Source: Microcaldota archaeon | Lineage (GTDB): Archaea; Micrarchaeota; Micrarchaeia; Micrarchaeales; Micrarchaeaceae | Length of the DNA stretch: 64,000 nucleotides | Direction: 5' to 3' | NCBI GenBank assembly: GCA_021828155.1 | Contig: JAKAST010000001.1 | Coordinates: forward strand, 1 to 64,000 | Part shown: one piece after another, positions 1-9,744 of the stretch | How positions within the stretch are numbered: position 1 is the first letter of the stretch | How the letters are laid out: each line of letters starts with the position of its first letter | Translations under genes and position numbers: made by a program | Notes under the pieces: model-generated | Told to the model about the DNA's origin: nothing | What the model saw: the letters and a program-made list of their open reading frames with translations, nothing else | Databases searched by the model: none

Positions 1-2
1 TC

Positions 3-788
3 CTGCTTGCATTCCTGTTCGGCATGGCGGTTGTGTTTCTTCCTGGCGGCATGGTGAAGGTGTTCGTGCAGCTACTTTTCATACTCAACCTGTTGCTTGC
101 AGTGTTCAACATACTGCCATGGTTCCCTATGGACGGCGGACGCGTGCTGAGGAGCTACCTCCAACGTGGGCGCAGCTTCCTTGAGGCTACGCGCACCTCG
201 GTTAAGGTAAGCAACGTGCTCATCGTGCTGTTTGTAATCGGCACCTTGGTGTACGTCGGGGTAGAGCCAAGCTATCCATTCTTCTACAAGGAGTTCATAG
301 TGCTATGGGACGTATTCATAGCCGTGTTCCTGTACGGCGGGGCCAAGGCTGAGCTGCAGGCCGCATACATTAAGACATACACGCAGGGACTGTCAGCAAG
401 CTCTGCAATGACTAACGATTACATAATGTCCAGAAGCACAACTACGCTGGCGCAATTGTATGAGACGGTAGTCGCAAGGCGCATACACATCGTGCTGTTC
501 AGGCGAGCTGGAAGGTATTACATAGTGTCGCGATTGCCTTACAACTCGTTCGGCAAGGCAGCCGAGGGCATGGCCGACCAGCGCATCTCTAGATTTGGCG
601 AGGAGCTGCCTATGCTGGACATCGGGTCTAGCCTCTACTCCGCCCTGGAGAAGATGCAGGAAGCCAACATAAGCGTGATCGGGGTGCAGCGCAGCGGCAG
701 GCTTGTTGGCATACTGCAGAGGCAGCACGTAGAATCTGTCATAACTCTCCACATCTCCCGCACCAGAGGAAGGGCTAAAAATGCTTAG
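3..788 (+). CDS. Site-2 protease family (M50) membrane metalloprotease with CBS-like tail, 5' partial
   Basis: The reading frame is already open at base 3, so the N-terminus, including the expected HExxH zinc motif, lies before the window. The visible part has hydrophobic segments, then the second M50 motif PMDGGR, in which the Asp is the third zinc ligand. After two more membrane segments comes a soluble C-terminal region of about 150 residues that looks like a CBS-domain pair. Such proteins cleave substrates within the membrane; CBS domains often sense adenine nucleotides. SMC follows 31 bases downstream on the same strand. The family call is firm; the substrate is unknown. Confidence 0.8.
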   Translation: MLAFLFGMAVVFLPGGMVKVFVQLLFILNLLLAVFNILPWFPMDGGRVLRSYLQRGRSFLEATRTSVKVSNVLIVLFVIGTLVYVGVEPSYPFFYKEFIVLWDVFIAVFLYGGAKAELQAAYIKTYTQGLSASSAMTNDYIMSRSTTTLAQLYETVVARRIHIVLFRRAGRYYIVSRLPYNSFGKAAEGMADQRISRFGEELPMLDIGSSLYSALEKMQEANISVIGVQRSGRLVGILQRQHVESVITLHISRTRGRAKNA

Positions 789-819
789 ACGGCATATCTA
801 AGCGGCGACCGGTGGATTT

Positions 820-3800
820 ATGCTCTATCTTGACAGGCTTACCCTGCATAACTTCAAGTCGTTCAAGCATGCGAACGTGAGCTTCAGCCACGGTTTCAAC
901 TGCATAGTGGGCCCGAACGGCTCCGGCAAGTCTAACCTGTGCGACTCGCTGCTGTTCGCGCTTGGCGAATCCTCGCTCAGGCGCATGCGCATTACCGCGA
1001 CCTCAAACCTGATAAACAGCTCGGTAAAGCCAGATCCAGAAACGCACCTCAAGCGCAGCTACGTGACGGTGTCGTTCGCAGATGACGACGGGAAGCGAAT
1101 AGAGGTTTCCAGGATAGTGCGCTCCAACAGCAAGATATCGTACAGGCTTGACGGCAAGAGGGTGCACAGGCAGGACGTCATGGATGTGCTGAACGCCAAC
1201 AATTGCAGCATAAACGAGGCCAACACCATAACGCAGGGAGAGATAACCCGCATACTCAACTACAATGCGAGGGAGCGCCGCGGTCTTCTTGATGTGGCCG
1301 CAGGCATAAAGGCGTTCGACGACAAAAAGGAGAGCTCCCTGAAGGAGCTTGCCAAGGTCGAGGACAAGATATCAAACGCGAGGGTCATGCTCGGGGAGCG
1401 CGAGGGCTTCCTGAACGAACTAAAGAATGAGAAGGAAGATGCCGAGCACTACATGGAGCTAACAGAATCGGTCAAGCGCATGAACCATTCGCTTCTCAAG
1501 AAGCGCGAGGCGCAGCTCTCCAAGGAATACAACGATGCAGCTGAGAAGCTCTCGAAGCTCGCAGAGACGCGCACGGAGACAGAGCGCAAGCTGGCGGCTT
1601 TGGGCGACGAGGTAAGCAAGCTCAGTGCCGAGCGCACAGAAAAATCGCAGAAACTCGGCGAGCGCTCCCTTGAGACAAGCTCTGTAAGCAAGAAGCTCGA
1701 GGAGATAAATGCCACTGCCGCTACTGTTGTCGCACAGCTGGAAAGCATGTCGAAGGAGCTCGCCGCTAACAAGGAGCGCATTGAGCTCCAGAAATCAGAG
1801 CGGAAGAAGATAAAGTCGCAGATCAGTGCCAATGACGCCGAGCTGCAGGCGGTCAGGGCGCAGACCGATGAACGCTCTTCGGTATTGAGGTCGTTAGGCG
1901 GCGGCCTTGAAGAGGCCGAGGAGGCACTAGCGGCATACGAGGAGCACCAGAAGCGTGTCGATTCCGTGATGGAAGAAGAGGAGGTGTTGCAGCGCAGGCT
2001 CTCAAGCGCCAAGGTAAGGTCGCAGCAGCTCGAATCAGAGTCAAAGGGCATAGGCCTGCAGATCGCCTCGCTTTCCGATGAGTTGGCAGCCAGCGAGAGA
2101 AAGGCGCAAGATGCACAGGCAGCTGGCGCATCAGTGGCAAAGAAGATAAGCGACGCGAAGGCCGGCATATCTGCATTAATGGCCGAGGACGAAAGGCTGC
2201 AGAAGGAGCGTGCACGCGTCGAAGAACAGATAATAAATGTGCGCGAGTCGCTTGCGCTTTACGGGGGCAGCCAGGACAGGGCCGCAGCCGCGCTGTCCAG
2301 TTCGGTCAAGCAGGGCTTCTACGGAAGGGCGTTCGAGCTCTGCTCATTCGACGACAAGTATGCTGAAGCCGTCTCTGCTGCCGCAGGCAGCAGGCTGAAC
2401 TATTTCATAGTTGATTCGATAGACGTGGCCAAGCAGTGCATAGAGATTATAAAGCAGAAGGGTCTCGGCCGCTCCACGTTCATGCCGCTCAAAGAGCTTT
2501 CGGTGAAGCCAGCCGAAAAGGCTGCGGCCGCAGTGCCTCTAATAAGCCTAATAAAGTTTGACAAGAAGTTTGCACAGGCGTTCGAGTACGTGTTCTCCAA
2601 TACCTTCCTTGTTGCAAGCATTGAAGAGGCGCAGAAGCTCGGCATAGGAAGGCGCAGGTTCGTCACGCTTGGCGGAGAGCTGATAGAGCCGTCCGGCACA
2701 ATAACGGGCGGCCAGATAAAAGCGATGCAGTTCCCCGGCAAGCTCCAAGCGGAGCTGAAGGGCCTTGAGTCGGAGCACACGGCCATAGCCAAGGGCTCTG
2801 CAGAGGTTTATGCGCGTATGGATTCGGCGAAGAAGGCGCTTTCGGCCCTAGAGATAGAGGCGATGAACTACAGCCTCGAACTGAAGCATGCCCAGGAGTT
2901 TGCAGACAAGGCAAAGTCAGCGCTGAAGGAGCTCAACGCGAATAGCTCCAATTTGTCTTCGCAGATGCTGGCTGTGCAGAAGGAGCTCAACAGCGTCGAG
3001 GCCACGCTTCGCGACGTCGCAAAGAAGAAAGCCAGCGCAATATCCGCCCGCGACGCCCTGCATTCGGCAGTGGCATCTTCCCAGAAGACGCCTGGCGCAC
3101 AGGCCGATGCCGCCAGGGTCAGATCCAGCAGCATAAGGCGGGAGATAGAGCAGCTTATGATGCGCAGCGCCTCCCTGACCAAGGAGAACGAAATGCTGGC
3201 CGCCCGCGATACAGAGCTCGAGACCGAGCTAGACAAACTGGCGCGAGACGCAGGGCAGGCAAAGGAATCGATCGGGTCGCTGAAGGCACGGCAGAGCGAG
3301 CTGCTGGCGCAGAAATCAGAGCTGGAGAATAAGATCAAGAGCCACGACGAACAGTCCTCGGCGCTCTACAAGGAAGTATCCGAGCTTGACAAGCGCATAT
3401 CAGATCTGGGGTTCAGGAGAGGTGAGCACCAGGCTGCGCTTGACAAGTTGAACAGGGAGTCGATGCTTGCGGAATCGGCCAAGATGCAGCTCGAGACCCG
3501 GCTCGGCGACATAAAGGCCGAACTGGCCACATACCCCACATACGAAGAGCTGCCGGACAGCGCAGACTCGCTAGAGAAGAAGTTAGTCATAGCAAAGAGC
3601 GATATAGAACGCCTGGGCAATGTCAACCTCAAGGCCCCAGAGGTGTATGAGGTAAGGAAGCGCGATGTTGATGAAGCGGGCGCGAAGCTGCAGGTGCTCG
3701 ACAACGAGCGCAATTCGGTATTGTCCATGATAAACGAGATAGAGTCGAAGAAGCTTGCCGTGTTCATGGATACATTCAGGGCCGTGAACGAGAACTTCAG

Positions 3801-4233
3801 GCAGCTGTACAGCTACATATTCGACGGCGAGGCGTCGCTCATGCTAGAGGACCCGAAGGAGCCATTCGAGTCCGGGCTAAGGATAAGCATACAGGACAAG
3901 TTCAAGAAGTCTGCGGAGCAACTTTCCGGCGGCGAGAAGTCGCTGCTCATGCTCATACTGATATTCGCCATACAGATGCGCAACCCAATGTCATTCTACA
4001 TATTCGACGAGATAGATGCGGCTCTGGACAAGGAGAACTCGAAGAAGCTCTCCCTGCTGATAAAGCAGATGAGCTCTAAGTCGCAGTTTGTAGTTGTGAG
4101 CCACAACGATACGCTGATAAGTGCTGCAGAGACTGCCATGGGCGTGGCCCTGCAGAACGGCGAATCCAGGGTTATAGGCATACAACTCGTCGGTCCGGGT
4201 ACGCCGGAGGGCGCAGAGAAGAAGAGAGCGTAG
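820..4233 (+). CDS. smc: Chromosome segregation protein SMC
   Basis: SMC ATPases compact and segregate chromosomes. The 1137-residue protein has the full SMC layout. Walker A GPNGSGKS is at residues 31-38. It is followed by a long heptad-rich coiled coil, a hinge at about residues 487-630, the returning coil, then the ABC signature LSGGEKS near residue 1035 and Walker B FYIFDEID near 1060 with the D-loop. Length is normal for the family. No ScpA or ScpB gene is visible nearby. The signal peptidase gene begins 4 bases after the stop, so the two are probably co-transcribed. Confidence 0.96.
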   Translation: MLYLDRLTLHNFKSFKHANVSFSHGFNCIVGPNGSGKSNLCDSLLFALGESSLRRMRITATSNLINSSVKPDPETHLKRSYVTVSFADDDGKRIEVSRIVRSNSKISYRLDGKRVHRQDVMDVLNANNCSINEANTITQGEITRILNYNARERRGLLDVAAGIKAFDDKKESSLKELAKVEDKISNARVMLGEREGFLNELKNEKEDAEHYMELTESVKRMNHSLLKKREAQLSKEYNDAAEKLSKLAETRTETERKLAALGDEVSKLSAERTEKSQKLGERSLETSSVSKKLEEINATAATVVAQLESMSKELAANKERIELQKSERKKIKSQISANDAELQAVRAQTDERSSVLRSLGGGLEEAEEALAAYEEHQKRVDSVMEEEEVLQRRLSSAKVRSQQLESESKGIGLQIASLSDELAASERKAQDAQAAGASVAKKISDAKAGISALMAEDERLQKERARVEEQIINVRESLALYGGSQDRAAAALSSSVKQGFYGRAFELCSFDDKYAEAVSAAAGSRLNYFIVDSIDVAKQCIEIIKQKGLGRSTFMPLKELSVKPAEKAAAAVPLISLIKFDKKFAQAFEYVFSNTFLVASIEEAQKLGIGRRRFVTLGGELIEPSGTITGGQIKAMQFPGKLQAELKGLESEHTAIAKGSAEVYARMDSAKKALSALEIEAMNYSLELKHAQEFADKAKSALKELNANSSNLSSQMLAVQKELNSVEATLRDVAKKKASAISARDALHSAVASSQKTPGAQADAARVRSSSIRREIEQLMMRSASLTKENEMLAARDTELETELDKLARDAGQAKESIGSLKARQSELLAQKSELENKIKSHDEQSSALYKEVSELDKRISDLGFRRGEHQAALDKLNRESMLAESAKMQLETRLGDIKAELATYPTYEELPDSADSLEKKLVIAKSDIERLGNVNLKAPEVYEVRKRDVDEAGAKLQVLDNERNSVLSMINEIESKKLAVFMDTFRAVNENFRQLYSYIFDGEASLMLEDPKEPFESGLRISIQDKFKKSAEQLSGGEKSLLMLILIFAIQMRNPMSFYIFDEIDAALDKENSKKLSLLIKQMSSKSQFVVVSHNDTLISAAETAMGVALQNGESRVIGIQLVGPGTPEGAEKKRA

Positions 4234-4237
4234 GCAA

Positions 4238-5257
4238 GTGTTTACAATGCAGAGAAAGAGAGCAGCTCCAAGCCCTAACAGGCAGCGCAGGCGCGGCATA
4301 ACCACCTGGCCGCTCTACGTGCTGCTCGTACTGCTACTTGCGCTTTACATACTATCCCAGCGCGTCGCTTACCTATCGCTTGTGGCAGGCGTTCTTGTCG
4401 TCGTGGTTATAGTTGTGCTTCTGGTCCTTGAGCTGGCCAATACCTCCATGCAGAAGGGAAAGGTGCGGAACATCGCCGAGATAGCGCTTGGTATAGTAAT
4501 AGTGGTAGCGCTCTGGTTCGGCCTTCAGGCAGTGCTGGCAACCAGTCATCCGCTTGATGTGGTGCCGAGCTGCAGCATGCTGCCCTACCTCCAGAGAGGC
4601 GACATGATAGTGCTCCAGGGTGTGCACAACATCTCACAGATAAGGGCGCCGGTTGTTGACGTAACACAGGCGCAAGTTGATGCACTGGAGCATAACCTCA
4701 GCAGGGAATCGCTGGAGTGCGTAGCATATATAAGCACATCCCAGGGCGTTTACGTCTCGCAGTTCGTAAGGCAGGGCTACAGCGTTGGCCTTCTCTACAG
4801 CACGCAGTCGGGCGGCCAGATAGTGTCTGGCAGCTTCCAGGACGGGAACCTTGTGCGCTACACCTGTGGCACAGCAGACGTGAAATTCACTAACGGCACT
4901 GTGATGCAGGAAGCCTACACGAAGTCAATAACAATAGGCAATACCACGATAACCGGCGATGCCAACAACAGCGTGGTAGTATACGGCACAGTGCCCGGCG
5001 ACCTGTTTTACAGCTACGGCGACGCCTACATAGTGCACAGGGTGTATGCTGTGCTCCGCACCAGCAGCAATTATTACGTGCTCACGAAGGGAGATAACAA
5101 TCCAGGCTTGGATCTGCAGTACGGCAACTACCCCGCGAACGCCTCGGAAGTGCAGGGCAAGGTTGTAGCATCGATTCCATATATCGGATACCTCAAGCTC
5201 GCGTTGAGCGGCAGCTTCACCGAACCCACAGGCTGCAACTACACAACGCAGGGCTGA
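4238..5257 (+). CDS. Archaeal signal peptidase I (S26B)
   Basis: This membrane protease would remove signal peptides from secreted proteins. The N-terminus carries about three transmembrane segments (roughly residues 20-100). The nucleophile motif CSMLP follows, with Ser113. The archaeal/ER-type catalytic pair is His267 in IVHR and Asp286 in TKGDNN, so the enzyme uses Ser-His-Asp rather than the bacterial Ser-Lys dyad. An insertion of about 130 residues between Ser and His is rich in Asn-x-Ser/Thr sites and probably faces outside. The GTG start lies 4 bases after smc; an in-frame ATG at 4247 is the alternative. Confidence 0.88.
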   Translation: MFTMQRKRAAPSPNRQRRRGITTWPLYVLLVLLLALYILSQRVAYLSLVAGVLVVVVIVVLLVLELANTSMQKGKVRNIAEIALGIVIVVALWFGLQAVLATSHPLDVVPSCSMLPYLQRGDMIVLQGVHNISQIRAPVVDVTQAQVDALEHNLSRESLECVAYISTSQGVYVSQFVRQGYSVGLLYSTQSGGQIVSGSFQDGNLVRYTCGTADVKFTNGTVMQEAYTKSITIGNTTITGDANNSVVVYGTVPGDLFYSYGDAYIVHRVYAVLRTSSNYYVLTKGDNNPGLDLQYGNYPANASEVQGKVVASIPYIGYLKLALSGSFTEPTGCNYTTQG

Positions 5258-5302
5258 TGCGCAGTTTTCTGGCGCTGATCGTTCTGAACCCCAAACGCAA
5301 TA

Positions 5303-5312
5303 ATTTATATAT
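5303..5312 (+). promoter_or_regulatory. TATA box for the L30e-S12-S7-EF2 operon
   Basis: An AT-only stretch (atttatatat) stands in GC-rich surroundings about 75 bases before the L30e start. It predicts transcription from about 5333 and a leader of about 50 bases. No other promoter-like box is seen before EF-2. Confidence 0.6.
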
Positions 5313-5386
5313 GTGTTTCTCCCAAAATACCTCTGCAAGAAAGCCGACTTAGCGTCTATTCTCTGGCCTAACGTTCGGATTTTACG

Positions 5387-5716
5387 GTGCCCGACATGGC
5401 AGACTTTGCAAACGACATACGGCTCGCGGTCGACAGCGGGGTCACAGCCATGGGCGTCAACAAAGTCATGGACTCGATAAAGGCCAGTAGCGCCAAGCTC
5501 ATAGTCTTGGCGGAGAAGAACAGGGCCCAGACTACGAGCGACATATCGCACCTGGCCAAAGTGGCGGGCGTGGGGGTGCTCGTATTTCCAGGCAACTCAA
5601 TGGAACTCGGAGCAGTGTGCGGCAAGCCGTACAGCGTTTCCGTACTGTCAATATCGGAACAAGGAAACTCGAAGATACTGGAGGAAGATTACAGCGCATA
5701 CGCAGCAAAGCAATGA
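5387..5716 (+). CDS. rpl30e: 50S ribosomal protein L30e
   Basis: A 109-residue protein of the L7Ae/L30e fold. The N-terminal helix with the MGVNKVMDSIKA pattern and the LVFPGNSMELGAVCGKP segment are typical of archaeal L30e, which often opens the operon carrying S12, S7 and elongation factors, as here. The start at 5387 follows a leader of about 50 bases; an internal ATG at 5396 also fits. S12 begins 10 bases after the stop. Confidence 0.9.
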   Translation: MPDMADFANDIRLAVDSGVTAMGVNKVMDSIKASSAKLIVLAEKNRAQTTSDISHLAKVAGVGVLVFPGNSMELGAVCGKPYSVSVLSISEQGNSKILEEDYSAYAAKQ

Positions 5717-5726
5717 TGGTGATATT

Positions 5727-6155
5727 TTGCCCAATGGTGAATTTGCAGCAAGGAAGCTCCTGAGGGAGCGGAGGCACCAGCGCCTTCTGAAGAAGTGGCT
5801 GAAACGCAGGAAGCTCAAGCTGAAGCAGAAGTACGACCCTATGGGCACAGTGCCAAGGGCAACAGGGCTGGTGCTGCAGAAGTTTGCGGTCGAGCAGAAG
5901 CAGCCGCACTCTGGCCAGATAAAGTGCGTCCGCGTTCAGCTGATAAAGAACGGCAAGGTTGTTGGCGCGTTCGTGCCTGGCGACGGCACCATAAACTACA
6001 TAGACGAGCACGACGAGGTAACCATAGAGGGTCTCGGCGGCTCGCAGAGGGGCCAGATGGGATGCATACCCGGTATGAAATACAAGGTAGTTGAGATTAA
6101 CGGGGCCAATGCGGTACAGATAGTGAAGGGCAAGCAGGAGAAGCCAAAGAGATGA
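5727..6155 (+). CDS. rps12: 30S ribosomal protein S12, with unusual decoding loops
   Basis: S12 lines the decoding centre. The 142-residue protein aligns along its whole length with archaeal S12 (KCVRVQLIKNGK, GDGTINYIDEHDEV, IPGMKYKVV). Two near-invariant loops differ. The PNSA loop reads PHSG (residues 60-63), with QI in place of the usual IR just after it. The GDIPG loop reads GCIPG, so the conserved Asp (site of methylthiolation in bacteria) is Cys113. Translation appears to start at a TTG after a GGTGAT motif; no ATG is available upstream in frame. S7 overlaps by 4 bases. Confidence 0.93.
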   Translation: MPNGEFAARKLLRERRHQRLLKKWLKRRKLKLKQKYDPMGTVPRATGLVLQKFAVEQKQPHSGQIKCVRVQLIKNGKVVGAFVPGDGTINYIDEHDEVTIEGLGGSQRGQMGCIPGMKYKVVEINGANAVQIVKGKQEKPKR

Positions 6156-6895
6156 TAATGATGGAGAACGCGGCGCAAGGCACAATGGGTGATACACAGA
6201 CGGCAGCTGCGCCGCAGACAGCCGCTACCACACAGAAACGGCGCCGCCCTACGGCCAAAGCGGCACCCCTGTCTGATCATCGCGAAGGTATGGACCTCTC
6301 GCTGCTTTTCGAGAAATACAGCTATGACGTGAATGTTTCAGACCAGAGTATAAAGAGCTATGTCAACATGAGGCCTGCAGCATATCCCGCAAGCTACAGA
6401 CGCACGAGCAACAAGATGTTCTCAAAAGCCAACATAAACATAATCGAGAGGCTTGAGAATGCTCTGATGCGCGGCGGCACGGGCAAGAAGATAGGCGGGC
6501 ACGTCATACGCACAAAGGGCAGGCTGCAGGGCAAGAAAATCAAGGTGATGCATATAATCGAGAGGGCGTTCGATGCGGTGCACACGCAGACAGGCGACAA
6601 TCCCGTGCAGGTGTTTATCAGGGCCCTCGAGAACAGCGCGCCTATAGAGGATACCACCCGCATAAGGCAGGGCGGAACGGTCTCGAACATACCCGTCGAC
6701 ATAAGTGCGAGTCGCAGGCTCGATACTGCTCTGCGTAACATAGCAACTGCGGCTATAATAGGCGCCTTCTCCAGCAAGCGCAGCATCTCACAGGCGCTGG
6801 CCAACGAACTCATCCTAGCTGCTAAGAACGATGTGAACAGCTATGCGGTCAAGCGCAAGAACGAGATAGAGCGCATGGCGAGAAGCGCGAAGTAA
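6152..6895 (+). CDS. rps7: 30S ribosomal protein S7
   Basis: S7 organises the 30S head and contacts the exit-site tRNA. The conserved S7 body starts near residue 45 and includes the PVQVFIRALENSAP region and the C-terminal helices. The first 45 residues are an Ala/Thr/Gln-rich basic extension longer than in most archaeal S7. The ATG overlaps the S12 stop (ATGA), pointing to translational coupling. EF-2 follows 9 bases after the stop. Confidence 0.93.
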   Translation: MIMMENAAQGTMGDTQTAAAPQTAATTQKRRRPTAKAAPLSDHREGMDLSLLFEKYSYDVNVSDQSIKSYVNMRPAAYPASYRRTSNKMFSKANINIIERLENALMRGGTGKKIGGHVIRTKGRLQGKKIKVMHIIERAFDAVHTQTGDNPVQVFIRALENSAPIEDTTRIRQGGTVSNIPVDISASRRLDTALRNIATAAIIGAFSSKRSISQALANELILAAKNDVNSYAVKRKNEIERMARSAK

Positions 6896-6904
6896 GGTGC
6901 TGTT

Positions 6905-9097
6905 ATGGTAAGGAAGGAATACGTTGTAGAAGAAATAGCAAAGATAATGCACGACATAGAGCGCATAAGAAACGTTGCCATAATCGCACACGTCCACCAT
7001 GGGAAGACTACACTGACGGATTCGCTGCTCGCCAGGGCCGGCCTAATATCCAAGACAGTGGCAGGCGATGCACTATATACCAACTACGAGGCCATAGAGA
7101 AGGACAGGCGCATGACTATAAAGTCTGCCAACATATCGCTGGGATTCGACTACAACGGCAAGGACTACATAATCAACCTGATAGACACACCCGGGCACGT
7201 AGACTTCGGCGGTCACGTGACTAGGTCAATGCGCGCTGTAGACGGCGTGGTGCTTGTCGTAGACCCGGTCGAGGGCGTAATGCCCCAAACTGAAACTGTG
7301 CTCAGACAGGCCCTGAAGGAGAAGGCCAAGCCAGTGCTTTTCATAAACAAGGTAGACCGCCTGCTCAACGAGCTCAAGCTGACGCAAGAACAGACATTCG
7401 AGCGCCTGCTGAAGCTCATAAGCGACATAAACAACCTGATAGACCGTTATGCACCCGAGGAGTTCGTCAAGGACTGGAAGGTCAGCGTGGACAACGGAAG
7501 CGTGGCAATGGGTTCAGCGTACAAGAAGTGGGCGATCTCGAAGCCTATAATGGACAAGTACAAGACGACGTTTAAGGACATATTCGCGCTCACGGCCGCC
7601 AGCGACGAGAAGAAGCTGCAGGAAGTTGCGCCGATAGACGAGGCGGTGCTCACTATGATAATAGACCACCTGCCGAGCCCTCACATTGCGCAGAGGTACC
7701 GCATACCGCAGATATGGCACGGCGACCTCAACAGTCCGGACGGCAAGGCCATGCTCGATACAGATGCATCGGCCGGCACAAACATAGTAGTGTTCAACAT
7801 AGTATACGATCCCCACAGCGGCGATGTGCCAGTTGGGAGAATATTTTCCGGCGTGGCAAAGAAAGGCATAGAGCTGCATGTCTCTGGTAGTCCAGGAACG
7901 CAGAGGTTGCAGCAGGTTGGGATATACATGGCTGCCGAGCGCGTGGCCGTTGAGCAGATACCTGCCGGCAACATAGTGGCGCTTATAGGCCTTAAGGACG
8001 TTAACATAGGCGACACCATAAGCACCGATGTCATAGATCCGTTCGAGCAGATAACACACTACTCTAAACCCGTTGTGACGAAGGCCGTAGAGGCCAAGGA
8101 TACGCGCGACACCACTAAGCTCATAGAGGCGCTGCGCGAGCTCTCGAAAGAGGACCCTACCATAGTGACGGAAATCAACCAGGAGACCGGGGAGCACCTG
8201 GTCAGCGGCATGGGAGAGCTGCACCTCGAGATAATAGAGACCAAGCTCAGAGATGACTTCAAGATACCAGTTATAACAAGCCCGCCTATCGTCATATACC
8301 GGGAGACTATAAATTCCAAGGCAGGGCCGATAGAGGGCAAGACCCCGAACAGGCACTCCAAGTTCTACGTTACAGTTGAGCCGCTTCCTGAGGGCGTGCA
8401 GAAGGCCATAGACGAGGGCTCTATACGTGAGGGCAAGCCGAAGGGCCAGAACGCGATAGAGGCCATGGTTGCGGCCGGGCTCGACAGGCAGATAGCCAAG
8501 AATGTAGAGGAAGTATCGAACAAATGCATGCTTGCTGACGTCACCCACGGCGTGCAGTACATGAACGAGGTGATGGAGTTGCTTATCGACGGCTTCGACG
8601 AGGCGGTCAAGGACGGCCCGCTGGCAAGGGAGAAGTGCTCGGGCGTGCTGGTTAGCGTTGTAGACGCAACCATACACGAGGATCCCGTGCATAGGGGGCC
8701 CGCGCAGATAATACCAGCCATAAGGAACGCGATATACGCTGGCATGCTGACGGCAGGTGTCACGCTTCTGGAGCCGAAGCAGGACTTCACCATAAACATA
8801 CCGCAGGAATACATGTCGAACGTAATAACATTCATACAGGGCAGGCGCGGCCAGGTGTCCAACATAACGCAGGACCGCGAGCAGGTCTCGATAATAGCAA
8901 AGATGCCGGTGGCAGAGACGCTGAAGGGCTTCTCTAACGACCTGCGCGGGCTTACGCAGGGCAGGGCAATATGGTACACCGCGTTTGCGGGCTATGAGCG
9001 CCTATCTCCTGACCTGCAGAGCAGGATAGTGCGCGAGATACGCGAGCGCAAGGGCCAGAATCCAGAACCCCCAACGCCAGCGCAGTTCATGGACTAG
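6905..9097 (+). CDS. fusA: Elongation factor 2 (aEF-2)
   Basis: This GTPase drives translocation. Length (730 residues) and domain order match archaeal EF-2: the G domain with DTPGHVDF and NKVD motifs, domain II, and domains III-V. The diphthamide His is present in the VHRGPAQ loop (His596). The P-loop is odd: the usual AHIDHGKTT reads AHVHHGKTT, so the near-invariant Asp is His31 (codon CAC at 6995-6997). It is the last gene of the L30e-S12-S7 operon; EF-1A and S10, often next, are absent and L7Ae follows from its own promoter. Confidence 0.95.
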   Translation: MVRKEYVVEEIAKIMHDIERIRNVAIIAHVHHGKTTLTDSLLARAGLISKTVAGDALYTNYEAIEKDRRMTIKSANISLGFDYNGKDYIINLIDTPGHVDFGGHVTRSMRAVDGVVLVVDPVEGVMPQTETVLRQALKEKAKPVLFINKVDRLLNELKLTQEQTFERLLKLISDINNLIDRYAPEEFVKDWKVSVDNGSVAMGSAYKKWAISKPIMDKYKTTFKDIFALTAASDEKKLQEVAPIDEAVLTMIIDHLPSPHIAQRYRIPQIWHGDLNSPDGKAMLDTDASAGTNIVVFNIVYDPHSGDVPVGRIFSGVAKKGIELHVSGSPGTQRLQQVGIYMAAERVAVEQIPAGNIVALIGLKDVNIGDTISTDVIDPFEQITHYSKPVVTKAVEAKDTRDTTKLIEALRELSKEDPTIVTEINQETGEHLVSGMGELHLEIIETKLRDDFKIPVITSPPIVIYRETINSKAGPIEGKTPNRHSKFYVTVEPLPEGVQKAIDEGSIREGKPKGQNAIEAMVAAGLDRQIAKNVEEVSNKCMLADVTHGVQYMNEVMELLIDGFDEAVKDGPLAREKCSGVLVSVVDATIHEDPVHRGPAQIIPAIRNAIYAGMLTAGVTLLEPKQDFTINIPQEYMSNVITFIQGRRGQVSNITQDREQVSIIAKMPVAETLKGFSNDLRGLTQGRAIWYTAFAGYERLSPDLQSRIVREIRERKGQNPEPPTPAQFMD

Positions 9098-9102
9098 CGA
9101 AC

Positions 9103-9111
9103 GTTTAAATA
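9103..9111 (+). promoter_or_regulatory. TATA box for L7Ae-S28e-L24e
   Basis: The box gtttaaata lies just after the EF-2 stop, about 80 bases before the L7Ae ATG. It predicts a start near 9132 and a leader of about 57 bases. The leader holds TTACAGGGAA (9142-9151), a word also present in the L1 leader. Confidence 0.5.
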
Positions 9112-9188
9112 GCTTAACTGGGAATTATCACAGGTTTCTCCTTACAGGGAATGAAAATACCGATGAGGTTAAAACCAAGGTGTTTCCG

Positions 9189-9719
9189 ATGGCAAAATCC
9201 TACGTGAAATTCGAAGTATCTAAGGAAGTGGCTGACAAGACGTACGAGGCCCTACAGCTAGCTAAGCAGGGCGGCAAGATAAGGAAGGGCGTTAACGAGG
9301 CCACGAAGAGCGTGGAGCGCGGCCTTGCCAGCTTCGTTGTGCTGGCAGAGGACGTGGAGCCCGAGGAGGTGATAATACACCTGCCCATGCTCTGCGAGCA
9401 GAAAAAGATCCCGTTCTCGTACGTACCCAGCAAGCTTGAGCTCGGCAAGGCGATAGGCCTTGGCGTGCAGTGCGCAGCTGTTGCCATAGAGGGCCAGGGC
9501 GGCGCCGCATCGGCCATAAAAGACGTCATAGCAAGAGTCACAGGCACCTCTCAGAAGGCGCAAGCCACCGCGCAGGCGGAGAAGCCGAAGCCAAAGGAGG
9601 AGCACAAGCCCCAGCCAAAGAAGCAGCAGGAGCAGAAGCCCAAGGAGGCACCAAAGCAGGGGGCTGCCGAACAGCCCGCCGCAGCGCAGGCCGAGCCGGC
9701 GCAGGAAGCCAAGCAGTAA
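9189..9719 (+). CDS. rpl7ae: 50S ribosomal protein L7Ae (kink-turn-binding protein)
   Basis: L7Ae binds kink-turns in rRNA, in box C/D and H/ACA guide RNPs and in some archaeal RNase P RNAs. It should therefore be the core protein of the two C/D guide RNAs found in this window. The first 120 residues are a standard L7Ae domain (IRKGVNEATKSVERG, VVLAEDVEPEEV, LPMLCEQKKIPF). An added tail of about 55 residues is rich in Lys, Pro, Gln, Glu and Ala and is unusual. ATG 9189 was chosen; a GTG at 9180 is in frame. S28e begins 25 bases after the stop. Confidence 0.93.
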   Translation: MAKSYVKFEVSKEVADKTYEALQLAKQGGKIRKGVNEATKSVERGLASFVVLAEDVEPEEVIIHLPMLCEQKKIPFSYVPSKLELGKAIGLGVQCAAVAIEGQGGAASAIKDVIARVTGTSQKAQATAQAEKPKPKEEHKPQPKKQQEQKPKEAPKQGAAEQPAAAQAEPAQEAKQ

Positions 9720-9744
9720 GCAGTATCTGTTCTAGTGATTAACC

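Noticed and set aside
9132-9188. Kink-turn in the L7Ae leader for self-regulation
   Set aside because: ATGA and GATGA words occur, but the two sheared-GA strands and flanking stems do not fit a kink-turn.
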